43,565 nucleotides of DNA, from the NCBI RefSeq assembly GCF_937958655.1, contig NZ_CALGNH010000029.1:1-43565 (forward strand), in the 5' to 3' direction. This DNA comes from an uncultured Winogradskyella sp. GTDB taxonomy: Bacteria > Bacteroidota > Bacteroidia > Flavobacteriales > Flavobacteriaceae. This document shows, in pieces, positions 33,629 to 41,969 of the stretch. The number at the start of each line of letters is the position of its first letter. Positions within the stretch are counted from its first letter, which is position 1. The notes beneath the pieces were generated by a model. It made no database searches. It was not told where the DNA came from and saw only the letters and a list, made by a program, of their open reading frames with translations. The position numbers and the translations under genes were made by a program.

Positions 33629-34459
33629 ATGAAGGAGAATGTAAACAAACATCGTGTACTGATATTAGGAGCAAGCGGTTATCTAGGTAATGGTATTTAT
33701 AAAGAAATAGGCCCTTACTATAGAACATACGGTACATACCGAACTCCAAAACGAGACTTTGAAACTAACAAACAATTCTTTCAGTATAATATTGAAGAGG
33801 ATGATGTTTACGAAATTTTGGAAGTTACCAAGCCAACCATTATTATCTCTGCGCTGCGAGGTGATTTTCATGCCCAAACTATAGCCCATCAACACATAGC
33901 TGAATATGCTTTAGCAAACGGTATTAAAATTATTTTCTTATCCTCTGCCAATGCATTTGATGCCTACAGCAAATACCCAAGTTACGAGTTAGACAAGACC
34001 TTAAGTCATAGTATTTATGGCCATTTTAAGATTAAAATAGAGAATATGTTTTTGCGCTTACCAAAAAAGCAAGTTGCTATTATAAGGTTGCCAATGGTTT
34101 TTGGTCATAATTGCCCTAGAATACAAGAAATGAAATCTCTAATCACAGAGAACGAAAAAGTTGAAATCTTTCCAAATCTAATAATGAATGTTACTTTAGA
34201 TAAAAAAGTAACACAACAAATACATTACATTATCAACAGAAACAAACACGGTATTTTTCATCTCGGAAGTACAGATTTAATTCATCATGACGAATTTGTA
34301 AAGGAAATTTTAACAACAATCACAGATAAAAAAGTACTACTAAAACATGTTTACACTACAAATGAAGATCGGTATTTAGCCGTATTACCTAAGTTTAACA
34401 AACTGCCTAAACATCTTCAAATAACGAGTGATAAGGTTTTAGAAGAGCTCGCTAAGTAG
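33629..34459 (+). CDS. RmlD-like extended SDR (NAD(P)-dependent sugar/nucleotide reductase)
   Basis: A 276-residue Rossmann-fold protein. The N-terminal nucleotide-binding loop ILGASGYLGNGIYKEI fits GxxGxxG, IIISALRGDFHAQ is the position of the NAD-contacting turn, and the catalytic Ser/Tyr/Lys appear as FLSSANAFD and YGHFKIKIE (YxxxK). The C-terminal half has RLPMVFGHNCPRIQEM and GIFHLGSTDLIHHDEF, typical of RmlD/dTDP-4-dehydrorhamnose reductase-like members. No other sugar-nucleotide genes are near, so the substrate is uncertain. It follows gcvT closely and precedes a pterin dehydratase gene. Confidence 0.82.
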   Translation: MKENVNKHRVLILGASGYLGNGIYKEIGPYYRTYGTYRTPKRDFETNKQFFQYNIEEDDVYEILEVTKPTIIISALRGDFHAQTIAHQHIAEYALANGIKIIFLSSANAFDAYSKYPSYELDKTLSHSIYGHFKIKIENMFLRLPKKQVAIIRLPMVFGHNCPRIQEMKSLITENEKVEIFPNLIMNVTLDKKVTQQIHYIINRNKHGIFHLGSTDLIHHDEFVKEILTTITDKKVLLKHVYTTNEDRYLAVLPKFNKLPKHLQITSDKVLEELAK

Positions 34460-34593
34460 TTTACAAAAGATCCGTATTTAGTGTTAATATTCATTTTAAA
34501 TCAATACAATAAAGCTAAGCTTAAACCAGATGATGTTAGCCTTGTACGCATCAATGATTTTTATTAATTTTAAAAAACTTACAAATAAAACGT

Positions 34594-34881
34594 ATGACAT
34601 TAGATCAAGCAACAATAGAAAAGAAACTACTTCATTTCCCAGATTGGGACTATTATGACAATGCAATACATGCAGAGTTTGAATTTGATAATTTTAAAGA
34701 TTGCTTTAGTGCTATGAGCCGTATTGCTTTTGAGTGCGAGGCTCAAAATCATCATCCAGACTGGAGTAATGTATATAACGTTCTAAAAATAACATTGTCA
34801 ACGCACGATGCTGGAGATGTTACCAATAAAGACTTTAAGCTTGCAGAAGCGATTGAAGCCATAGTAGAGGTTGAGGAATAA
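34594..34881 (+). CDS. 4a-hydroxytetrahydrobiopterin dehydratase (PCD/DCoH)
   Basis: A 95-residue protein with the whole PCD signature: EAQNHHPDWSNVYNVLKITLSTHDAGDVT (residues 49-77), in which two His at 53-54, Pro55 and His71 form the active site, then DFKLAEAIEAI. It dehydrates the 4a-carbinolamine formed by pterin-dependent aromatic amino acid hydroxylases. A phenylalanine hydroxylase gene is not in the window. Length is normal. Its 5' gap of 134 bp contains no obvious promoter. The start ATG 34594 is natural for the family. Confidence 0.93.
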   Translation: MTLDQATIEKKLLHFPDWDYYDNAIHAEFEFDNFKDCFSAMSRIAFECEAQNHHPDWSNVYNVLKITLSTHDAGDVTNKDFKLAEAIEAIVEVEE

Positions 34882-34981
34882 TTCTTCTTGTAAAATTTTT
34901 TAAAAGAATTATCTTTGAAATTAACGATACAATTAGTTTAACAAAGTTTCCGTTTGCACGGAAATAAAAATATAATTTTTA

Positions 34982-35716
34982 ATGGGAAGAGCTTTTGAAT
35001 TTAGAAAAGCAAGAAAAATGAAACGTTGGTCAGCTATGAGCAAGGCCTTTACGCGTATTGGTAAAGATATTGTAATGGCTGTTAAGGAAGGTGGCCCAGA
35101 CCCAGATAGTAATTCGCGACTTAGAGCAGTGATACAAAATGCCAAGTCGGTGAATATGCCAAAAGACAATATAGAACGTGCTATAAAGCGTGCCTCAGAT
35201 AAAAACCAAGGAGATTATAAAGAAGTTATATTCGAAGGGTATGCGCAGCATGGTATTGCCGTACTCATAGAAACAGCTACAGACAATAACACACGTACAG
35301 TGGCTAACGTACGCTCATATTTTAATAAGTGCGATGGCAGTTTAGGCACTCAAGGCTCTGTTGTTTTTATGTTTGATCATACTTGTAATTTTAAAATTGA
35401 TGGTGCCGACTTAGATTTAGAAGAGTTAGAACTGGAATTGATTGACTTTGGTGTCGAAGAAATTTTTGAAGACACGGACGAAGACGCTGATGGCAACGAA
35501 CAGACAAGTGTTATGATCTATGCACCATTTGAGAGTTTCGGAAATATTCAATCGTATTTAGAAGAAAACAACATCGAAATTATATCTTCTGGTTTTGAGC
35601 GTATTCCACAAGTCACTAAAAAATTAAATGAGGATCAAGTTCAAGATGTAGAAAAACTAATTGAAAAATTAGAAGAGGATGATGATGTGCAAAACGTTTA
35701 CCATACCATGGAGTAA
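34982..35716 (+). CDS. YebC/PmpR-family (TACO1-like) protein
   Basis: A 244-residue protein opening MGRAFEFRKARKMKRWSAMSKAFTRIGKDI, the Bacteroidota variant of the family's N-terminal 'GhskwanikhrK' block. It continues with NSRLRAVIQNAKSVNMPKDNIERAIKRA, YEGYA-like EGYAQHGIAVLIETATDNNTRTVANVRSYFNKCDGSLGTQGSV and the acidic C-terminus. YebC proteins were long called transcriptional regulators; recent work links them to translation of proline stretches. Same strand as the pterin dehydratase, 100 bp on. The tail overlaps nothing; the next gene is convergent. Confidence 0.95.
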   Translation: MGRAFEFRKARKMKRWSAMSKAFTRIGKDIVMAVKEGGPDPDSNSRLRAVIQNAKSVNMPKDNIERAIKRASDKNQGDYKEVIFEGYAQHGIAVLIETATDNNTRTVANVRSYFNKCDGSLGTQGSVVFMFDHTCNFKIDGADLDLEELELELIDFGVEEIFEDTDEDADGNEQTSVMIYAPFESFGNIQSYLEENNIEIISSGFERIPQVTKKLNEDQVQDVEKLIEKLEEDDDVQNVYHTME

Positions 35717-35743
35717 AACAGCTATTAAAAGCACTACATTACC

Positions 35744-36373
35744 CTAAATAACATACCAAAAAATCATAAAGAAATGGCAAATGGCACCTGCTAGTACAAA
35801 TAAGTGCCATATCACATGGTTGTATGGTATTCTTTCAATAATATAAAAGATGATGCCTACCGTATAAAACAGACCACCTGCAAAGAGCCAAAACACGCCA
35901 TCTGCGCCTAGGACTCTGGCTACATTGCTATAATCAAACACAATTAACCAACCCATAACTAAATAGAGTAAGGTTGAAAATATCTCGTATTTTCCTGTAA
36001 AAAACAGTTTCAATACTACACCAAAAGCAGCTATACTCCAAACAATAAAAAACAATGGCCATCCTAGGCTATCGCGCAATGATATTAATAATACAGGTGT
36101 GTACGTTCCTGCAATTAAAAGGTAAATACTAATGTGATCTGCAATTCTAAAATAGTGTTTTCTCCGCTGCTCTTTTACGGCATGATAAAGCGTTGAAGCT
36201 AAAAACAACGTAATAATAGATGTACCATAAACAAGGACACTAAAAAGACTATAAAGTTTCGTAGTGGTAACCGAAACCATTATGAGTAAAATAAGAGCAA
36301 CGACACCTAATATAGCACCAATACCATGCGACCATGTATTTAATTGCTCTTCGAGTTTGGTTTGAACTCTCAT
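35744..36373 (-). CDS. Hemolysin III / PAQR-family membrane protein
   Basis: A 209-residue protein with seven predicted membrane helices. Conserved family residues are visible: LNTWSHGIGAILGV at the first helix, SxxxH as STLYHAV, RIADHISIYLLIAGTYTPVLL (His and Asp) and the final HVIWHLFVLAGAICHFF, whose His residues form a metal site like that of adiponectin receptors. 'Hemolysin III' is a legacy name; membrane homeostasis or hydrolase activity is suspected. It lies 14 bp after the DUF4294 gene on the same strand, so they probably share a transcript. Confidence 0.92.
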   Translation of the reverse strand: MRVQTKLEEQLNTWSHGIGAILGVVALILLIMVSVTTTKLYSLFSVLVYGTSIITLFLASTLYHAVKEQRRKHYFRIADHISIYLLIAGTYTPVLLISLRDSLGWPLFFIVWSIAAFGVVLKLFFTGKYEIFSTLLYLVMGWLIVFDYSNVARVLGADGVFWLFAGGLFYTVGIIFYIIERIPYNHVIWHLFVLAGAICHFFMIFWYVI

Positions 36374-36387
36374 TAAAAAAACTTAGA

Positions 36388-37065
36388 TTATTTATTTTTT
36401 GTTTTGGACCATTTTGCAACAGCCGCATAAAAGTCTATATCAAAAGCAGGTTTCTGACGCTCCAATAGTTGATTCTGAAAAGCACGCTGTAGAATATCCT
36501 CAATTAAATAATCTTCCTCTTCAGCAATAGGTGTAAACTCTTTTTTTAAGGAAATATCAAATAAGCTTGCCGTATTATTATACCAAAAAGCCTTCCAACC
36601 ACTACGTAATTCTTTAATGAGATCAAAAGCGGTTTTGCCAGTTTGCCGATGAATCAATTTAATTAGTATCTGCCCTTCGGTTTTAGTCAGTTTTTTTAAT
36701 TCCGCAGAGAATTCATCTTCAATATATTTATTTATCACTCTGGCGTAGCGCTTTCTGTCACGCTTTCTTTTTAATGTTGATAGACGTTTTTTTAAAGCTT
36801 CTAAACGTTCCGAGGCTAGTTTTGCATAAGGATAAACTTTAAGTGTTTTTCGTCTTAAAATGATGTAACGTATTCTAGCATCCCTATCATTAAATTTAAG
36901 GTTAGGTAACATTAAAACTTCGTCTAACTCAATTTCAGTAATTAAGGTAGAATCTCCTTCAATAATCATGTACTGAACTTCTTTAGATTCTTCTTGTTCT
37001 TTAGGCCTTTCTTGGGCAAAAACAATCACCGAAAATAATAATGCTATGTATGTAAAATATTTCAT
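36388..37065 (-). CDS. DUF4294 domain-containing exported protein
   Basis: A 225-residue protein with a signal peptide (1-18, SVIVFAQ) and then the DUF4294 domain: LMLPNLKFNDRDARIRYIILRRKTLKVYPYAKLASERL (about 50-88), a Lys/Arg-rich helix and TKTEGQILIKLIHRQTGKTAFDLIKELRSGWKAFWYNNTASLF. The C-terminal 55 residues are less conserved. This Bacteroidota family has no known function. A minus-strand TAATTTTG element lies 50 bp upstream of its ATG (37115-37122). Confidence 0.88.
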   Translation of the reverse strand: MKYFTYIALLFSVIVFAQERPKEQEESKEVQYMIIEGDSTLITEIELDEVLMLPNLKFNDRDARIRYIILRRKTLKVYPYAKLASERLEALKKRLSTLKRKRDRKRYARVINKYIEDEFSAELKKLTKTEGQILIKLIHRQTGKTAFDLIKELRSGWKAFWYNNTASLFDISLKKEFTPIAEEEDYLIEDILQRAFQNQLLERQKPAFDIDFYAAVAKWSKTKNK

Positions 37066-37114
37066 ATGTAGTGTAACTCCAAAATCGTACCAAAAAAAGA
37101 ATTATTAGCGTGTT

Positions 37115-37122
37115 CAAAATTA
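37115..37122 (-). promoter_or_regulatory. Candidate -7 element (TAATTTTG) for the DUF4294-hemolysin III operon
   Basis: Minus-strand TAATTTTG fits TAnnTTTG, 50 bp before ATG 37065; no evident -33 partner. Confidence 0.35.
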
Positions 37123-37188
37123 AGAATTAATATAGGCATTACCCTTAAAATACTATTAATATTATTATTTTTAAAGAAAATTTTACCA

Positions 37189-38277
37189 ATGGCAAAAAAG
37201 CAATTACTTACAAAAAAGTCAATGGACTTTTTAGAAAAATATTTAAACAACGCCTCACCTACTGGTTACGAATGGGAAGGTCAAAAAATTTGGATGAATT
37301 ACCTTAAGCCGTACGTAGATGAATTTATAACAGACACTTATGGTACAGCCGTAGCTGTCATTAATCCTAAAGCAAAATATAAAGTAGTTATTGAAGGCCA
37401 TGCTGATGAAATCTCATGGTATGTTAATTATATTTCAGATAAAGGTTTGCTTTATGTCATAAGAAATGGTGGTAGCGATCACCAGATTGCTCCAAGTAAG
37501 GTGGTAAATATTCATACTAAAAACGGTATTGTTAAAGGTGTTTTTGGCTGGCCAGCCATACATACAAGAAACCGCTCTAAAGAAGAACCGCCAAAACCAG
37601 ATAATATCTGTATTGATATCGGTGCAAAAGATAAAAAAGAGGTCGAAAAAATGGGAGTTCATGTAGGTTGTGTCATCACTTACCCAGATGAGTTTCATAT
37701 TCTTAATAAAGATAAATTTGTTTGCCGCGCCTTAGATAACAGAATGGGAGGTTTCATGATTGCCGAAGTAGCGCGCTTACTTCACGAAAACAAAAAGAAA
37801 CTACCTTTTGGCCTATACATAACAAATTCTGTACAAGAAGAAATAGGACTACGTGGTGCGCAAATGATTACCGAAACCATACAGCCAAATGTGGCCATTG
37901 TAACCGATGTAACTCACGACACCACAACACCAATGATAGACCCTAAAAAACAAGGTTTAGCAAAAATTGGCGATGGCCCTGTTGTTGCTTACGCACCAGC
38001 GGTACAACAAAAACTTAGAGATTTAATAACAGACACTGCAGAAGAAAAGAAAATTCCTTTTCAGCGTGCCGCTTTATCTAGAGCAACAGGTACAGATACA
38101 GATGCCTTTGCATACAGCAATGGTGGTGTAGCTTCTGCATTAATTTCTTTACCATTGCGCTATATGCACACCACCGTAGAAATGGTACATAAAGACGATG
38201 TAGAGAATGTGATTAAACTAATTTATGAAACGCTCTTAAAAATTGAAGACGGAGAAACTTTTAGTTACTTTAAATAA
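37189..38277 (+). CDS. M42-family metallopeptidase (glutamyl aminopeptidase/endoglucanase-like)
   Basis: A 362-residue dinuclear metalloaminopeptidase. Conserved elements: SPTGYEW, GHADEISWYVNYI (metal His/Asp), CRALDNRMGGFMIAE (bridging Asp), NSVQEEIGLRGAQMITETI (catalytic Glu and metal Glu), IVTDVTHDTTTP and LPLRYMHTTVEMVHKDDVENV with the last metal His. It is cytosolic (no signal peptide) and would trim peptides from the N-terminus. Length is usual for the family. It is divergent from the DUF4294 gene. After its stop lies a palindromic repeat region before the NUDIX gene. Confidence 0.93.
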   Translation: MAKKQLLTKKSMDFLEKYLNNASPTGYEWEGQKIWMNYLKPYVDEFITDTYGTAVAVINPKAKYKVVIEGHADEISWYVNYISDKGLLYVIRNGGSDHQIAPSKVVNIHTKNGIVKGVFGWPAIHTRNRSKEEPPKPDNICIDIGAKDKKEVEKMGVHVGCVITYPDEFHILNKDKFVCRALDNRMGGFMIAEVARLLHENKKKLPFGLYITNSVQEEIGLRGAQMITETIQPNVAIVTDVTHDTTTPMIDPKKQGLAKIGDGPVVAYAPAVQQKLRDLITDTAEEKKIPFQRAALSRATGTDTDAFAYSNGGVASALISLPLRYMHTTVEMVHKDDVENVIKLIYETLLKIEDGETFSYFK

Positions 38278-38282
38278 TAATT

Positions 38283-38454
38283 GACCGTCTGAAAAGAAAT
38301 TTTTCTGTCATTTTGAGCGTAGTTGAGATATCTAAATCTTGCTTATTAAAGCATTTCGACTGCTTCGCAGTGTGCTTACAATTAAAGTATACTGTGTTTT
38401 CAACCATTGGCTCAACCAGACAGACTGTTGTTTAATTGACTTTTTCAGACAGTC
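38283..38454. repeat. Imperfect palindromic REP-like element upstream of the NUDIX gene
   Basis: Outer arms GACCGTCTGAAAA (38283-38295) and TTTTCAGACAGTC (38442-38454) pair with one mismatch. Inside is TGTCATTTTGAGCGTAGTTG (38306-38325), which resembles the common flavobacterial 'tgtcattycgagcg' intergenic repeat, and a small hairpin ACTGC-TTC-GCAGT. Together they fill the 190-bp gap between the M42 and NUDIX genes. Likely a mobile or REP-type remnant. Confidence 0.6.
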
Positions 38455-38467
38455 TACTTTTTTATAC

Positions 38468-39019
38468 ATGGACGAATATATAGACATCGTAACCTCTAAT
38501 GGAAAACCCACTGGTAAAACAGCTTTAAAGTCCGATGCGCATAAAAACGGTTGGTACCATAACACTATTCACGTATGGTTGTACACAAAAGACGGAGAAA
38601 TTTTACTACAGCAACGTTCTCATAAAAAAAGTATACATCCTTTGCTTTGGGACGTTTCTGCCGCGGGCCATATAGATGCTGGCGAAACCTTTATAGAGGC
38701 AGCGCTAAGAGAAACAAACGAAGAAATTGGTTTTCAATTAAAAGCAAAAGACCTTGAAAAGATTGGCATATTTCCGCACCAAACCAATTACGGAACTATA
38801 CAAGACAATGAGTTTCATCATGTCTTTATAGCAGAATTAAATACATACCTAAATAAACTTACACCTCAAGAAGATGAAGTTGAAGCTCTTAAACTAGTTT
38901 CTTTTATGCAATTTGAAGCCTTATTAAATGAAAGTAAAACCAATCAACATTTTATTCCCTCTAATGCATCTTACTATATCTTTGTTTTAAGTGCCATTAA
39001 AAACAAGTTAGACCTATGA
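38468..39019 (+). CDS. NUDIX hydrolase
   Basis: A 183-residue hydrolase with a full Nudix box, GHIDAGETFIEAALRETNEE followed by IG (about 67-88), preceded by HVWLYTKDGEILLQQRS, and with an isopentenyl-diphosphate-isomerase-like N-terminus (MDEYIDIVTSNGKPTGKTAL). It splits nucleoside diphosphate-type or related substrates with Mg2+; which one is unknown. The frame opens at 38339, but that stretch is the palindromic repeat region, so ATG 38468 is the supported start. The last four bases (ATGA) overlap the PrsW start, indicating translational coupling. Confidence 0.9.
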   Translation: MDEYIDIVTSNGKPTGKTALKSDAHKNGWYHNTIHVWLYTKDGEILLQQRSHKKSIHPLLWDVSAAGHIDAGETFIEAALRETNEEIGFQLKAKDLEKIGIFPHQTNYGTIQDNEFHHVFIAELNTYLNKLTPQEDEVEALKLVSFMQFEALLNESKTNQHFIPSNASYYIFVLSAIKNKLDL

Positions 39020-39693
39020 ATTTATTACTCTTGGCAGTAGCACCTATAATGGTCATTATTATCTACATCTATTTTCAAGATAAGTATGAAAAAGAGCCCA
39101 TTGGCTTACTTTTAGGAAGTTTTCTGCTTGGTAGTATAGTGAGCATAGTCATTGTTACCATACTGTATATGTTTACTGGTAGATTTATACCCATAACGGA
39201 TGAATTTAGTGTTTGGCAACAATTTATACAGGCCTTTGTTGTGGTAGCCTTATCTGAAGAGTTTAGTAAATACGTCATTGTAAAGTATTTTAATCAGCCA
39301 AAAAAGGCCTTTAACGAACCTTATGATGGTATCATCTACGCTGTAATGGTGTCCATGGGATTTGCTTGTACAGAAAACATAATGTATGTCTTAGAAGGTG
39401 GTTATACAACTGCCATCCTCAGAGCTTTTACTGCTGTTCCTGCTCATGCGACTTTTGGGATTTTAATGGGCTATTATATGGGTAAAGCAAAATTTTCAGA
39501 AAATAGATTAAAACTCAATATGGCAGGCTTATTCTTAGCTGTACTCTTTCATGGAGCTTATGACTTTTTCTTGTTTATTAACTTTATTCCTGGTATTTCA
39601 ATCGGAGCGTTTATCTCACTTGCCTTAGCGATCTATTTATCTCGAAAAGCCATTAAAAAACATCAAGAGAATTCAAACTTTAAAACTTTGTGA
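39016..39693 (+). CDS. PrsW-family glutamic intramembrane protease
   Basis: A 225-residue membrane protein with about seven helices. The PrsW marks are clear: DKYEKEPIG in the first loop, SEEFSKY (EExxK, catalytic Glu81-Glu82 and Lys85), ACTENIMYVLEGG, HATFGILMGYYMG and HGAYDFFLFINF. PrsW of Bacillus cleaves an anti-sigma factor; members elsewhere have mostly unknown substrates, and none is evident here. Start overlaps the NUDIX stop by four bases. Confidence 0.9.
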   Translation: MNLLLLAVAPIMVIIIYIYFQDKYEKEPIGLLLGSFLLGSIVSIVIVTILYMFTGRFIPITDEFSVWQQFIQAFVVVALSEEFSKYVIVKYFNQPKKAFNEPYDGIIYAVMVSMGFACTENIMYVLEGGYTTAILRAFTAVPAHATFGILMGYYMGKAKFSENRLKLNMAGLFLAVLFHGAYDFFLFINFIPGISIGAFISLALAIYLSRKAIKKHQENSNFKTL

Positions 39694-39776
39694 AAACCGT
39701 AAATTAAAAGCTTAAAATTTCATATTTTGCACTTATAATAACGATTATTTGATAATCTTCTAATATTTAAGCGAAT

Positions 39777-40253
39777 ATGTACAAAATAAAAGTGGATACG
39801 TCACATGTTTTTGAGGTCTCAGAAACAGATATTAAAACTCTAGATGCTGTAGAAACAACACCTAACAGCTACCACGTTTTACATAATAATAGCTCTATAA
39901 AAGCGTCTATTTTACAATCAGATTTCAACAAAAAACAATATACCATAAAGGTAAATAGTAACACCTACCAAATTGATATCAACAACGCCTTAGACCAACA
40001 GATTGAGGCCTTAGGTTTTGAAATTGGATCTTCTAAAAAAGTGAATGAGATTAAAGCACCAATGCCAGGATTAATATTAGAAATTAATGTTGCTGAAGGT
40101 AATGAAGTTAAAGAAAACGATGCGCTTTTGATATTAGAAGCCATGAAAATGGAGAATGTTATTAATTCACCAAGAGAAGGCATTATTAAGTCTATAAGCG
40201 TTAAACAAGGCGAAACCGTAGATAAGAATTCACTTTTAATAACGTTTGAATAA
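39777..40253 (+). CDS. Biotin carboxyl carrier protein of an acyl-CoA carboxylase
   Basis: A 158-residue protein. The N-terminal 85 residues are a variable linker/barrel. The biotinyl domain (about 90-158) has APMPGLILEINVAEGNEV and the biotinylation motif LEAMKMEN, with Lys124 the modified residue, then the mirrored half PREGIIKSISVKQGETVDKN. It shuttles CO2 between the biotin carboxylase and the carboxyltransferase encoded by the next two genes. No start ambiguity. The 178-bp gap to the next gene contains a palindromic repeat. Confidence 0.93.
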   Translation: MYKIKVDTSHVFEVSETDIKTLDAVETTPNSYHVLHNNSSIKASILQSDFNKKQYTIKVNSNTYQIDINNALDQQIEALGFEIGSSKKVNEIKAPMPGLILEINVAEGNEVKENDALLILEAMKMENVINSPREGIIKSISVKQGETVDKNSLLITFE

Positions 40254-40264
40254 AAAAACTACGT

Positions 40265-40370
40265 CAGTTCGAGTGTTTTGTGAAGAATGAGCAAAATGTA
40301 TCGAGAACCACTTGTACAATAATTGCTTCTCGATACAAAATTCTAAAAAAAGGAATTTCACTCGAAGTGA
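40265..40370. repeat. Palindromic repeat element inside the carboxylase operon
   Basis: Two nested inverted repeats: outer CAGTTCGAGTG (40265-40275) against CACTCGAAGTG (40359-40369), with one mismatch; inner TGTATCGAGAA (40297-40307) against TTCTCGATACA (40327-40337), perfect, with a 19-nt loop. The 'cgtcagttcgagtg...tatcgaga' composition is that of a dispersed repeat family seen in Flavobacteriaceae genomes. It lies between the BCCP and biotin carboxylase genes. Confidence 0.75.
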
Positions 40371-40431
40371 CCATAAAAAATATAAAAATGAGGTTCCCAT
40401 TTTCATGGGAACGAAAAATTAAAAATTTTTC

Positions 40432-41871
40432 ATGAAAAAAATACTTGTTGCCAATAGAGGAGAAATCGCCATCCGTGTGATGCGAACCGCAAAGAAAATG
40501 GGAATTAAGACGGTTGCTGTGTTTTCTGAGGCAGATCGAAATTCGCCACACGTAAAATTTGCAGATGAAGCTGTTTGCATTGGTCCTGCACCATCAAATC
40601 AATCCTATTTAAGAGGAGATAAAATTATAGAGGTTGCCAAATCACTTAACGTAGATGGTATCCATCCTGGTTATGGATTTCTTAGTGAGAATGCTGACTT
40701 TGCAGAGTTGTGTGAAGCGAATGACATCATATTTATTGGACCACGTTCTAAGGCTATAAAAGTCATGGGAAGCAAATTAGCTGCGAAGGAAACGGTTAAA
40801 GCCTATGACATTCCTATGGTACCAGGAACTGAGGAAGCGATTACTGATATTCCTGAAGCTAAAAAAATTGCGAATGAGATTGGGTTTCCAATTCTAATCA
40901 AAGCATCAGCAGGTGGTGGCGGAAAAGGGATGCGTATTGTAGAAAATGCTGAAGAGTTTGAATCTCAAATGGATAGAGCTATTAGTGAAGCCACAAATGC
41001 TTTTGGTGATGGTTCGGTTTTTATAGAAAAATATGTGGCTTCACCACGTCATATCGAAATTCAGGTCATGGCAGATATGCATAACAATTATTTACATTTT
41101 TTTGAGCGCGAATGTTCTGTGCAACGTCGTCATCAAAAAGTTGTTGAAGAAGCACCATCTGCAGTTTTAACTCCAGAATTAAGAGAACAAATGGGACAAG
41201 CTGCCATCAATGTCGCACGCTCGTGTGATTACATTGGAGCAGGAACAGTAGAGTTTCTTTTAGATGAAAATCTGAATTTTTATTTCCTAGAAATGAATAC
41301 AAGATTGCAAGTTGAACATCCCGTATCTGAATGGATTACTGGTGTGGATTTGGTGGAATTGCAAATTAAAGTGGCTCGAGGTGAAGAACTAAAAATTAAG
41401 CAAGAGGATTTAAAAATTAACGGTCATGCTTTAGAACTTCGTGTGTATGCCGAAGATCCAATGAACGACTTCTTACCAAGTGTTGGTAATCTTGAAGTGT
41501 ATCAATTACCCGAAGGAGAAAATATTAGAGTAGATAATGGTTTTGAAGAAGGCATGGATATTCCTATTTATTATGACCCAATGCTATCAAAGCTCATTAC
41601 TTATGGAGACACTCGAGAGGAAGCTATTGAAATGATGATAAAAGCGATTGATAACTATCATATAAAAGGTGTGCAAACTACTTTAGCCTTTGGACGATTT
41701 GTTTGTGAACACGAAGCGTTTAGAAGTGGTAATTTTGATACACATTTTGTAAAGAAGTACTACTCCCCTAGCCTTTTAGAAGCGCAACATAAAAAAGAAG
41801 CTGAGATTGCAGCAAAGATTGCCTTGAAGCGTTATTTAGAAGATCAAAAATTATTACGAGTACCAAACTAG
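40432..41871 (+). CDS. Biotin carboxylase subunit of acyl-CoA carboxylase
   Basis: A 479-residue ATP-grasp enzyme that carboxylates biotin on the carrier protein using bicarbonate and ATP. Motifs: ILVANRGEIAIRVMRTAKKMGIKTVAVFSEADR (N-terminal domain), HPGYGFLSENADFAELCE, the ATP-binding glycine loop IKASAGGGGKGMRIVE (about 160-175), EKYVASPRHIEIQVMAD, RECSVQRRHQKVVEEAPSAVLTPELR, EMNTRLQVEHPVSEWITGVDLV (bicarbonate/catalytic region) and RVYAEDPMNDFLPSVG. It has no fused biotinyl domain; that is in the upstream gene. Normal length. Confidence 0.96.
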   Translation: MKKILVANRGEIAIRVMRTAKKMGIKTVAVFSEADRNSPHVKFADEAVCIGPAPSNQSYLRGDKIIEVAKSLNVDGIHPGYGFLSENADFAELCEANDIIFIGPRSKAIKVMGSKLAAKETVKAYDIPMVPGTEEAITDIPEAKKIANEIGFPILIKASAGGGGKGMRIVENAEEFESQMDRAISEATNAFGDGSVFIEKYVASPRHIEIQVMADMHNNYLHFFERECSVQRRHQKVVEEAPSAVLTPELREQMGQAAINVARSCDYIGAGTVEFLLDENLNFYFLEMNTRLQVEHPVSEWITGVDLVELQIKVARGEELKIKQEDLKINGHALELRVYAEDPMNDFLPSVGNLEVYQLPEGENIRVDNGFEEGMDIPIYYDPMLSKLITYGDTREEAIEMMIKAIDNYHIKGVQTTLAFGRFVCEHEAFRSGNFDTHFVKKYYSPSLLEAQHKKEAEIAAKIALKRYLEDQKLLRVPN

Positions 41872-41933
41872 AGGTTAACTATTAGGTTTTAGCCGTTAGA
41901 ATACCCAATGAAAACAATATAAGACATACAGCT

Positions 41934-41961
41934 TTGCGCCTTTGTGCCTTTGCGAGAAAAG
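41934..41961. repeat. CTTTGYGCC short repeat before the carboxyltransferase gene
   Basis: CTTTGCGCCTTTGTGCCTTT at 41933-41952 plus GCGAG is a tandem run of three CTTTGnG-type units, a type of sequence seen intergenically in many Bacteroidota. It spans the first part of an apparent N-terminal extension of the carboxyltransferase frame. Confidence 0.45.
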
Positions 41962-41969
41962 AAAAAAGT

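Noticed and set aside
38339..38467. 43-residue N-terminal extension of the NUDIX protein
   Set aside because: Encoded by a palindromic repeat region and unlike any NUDIX N-terminus.
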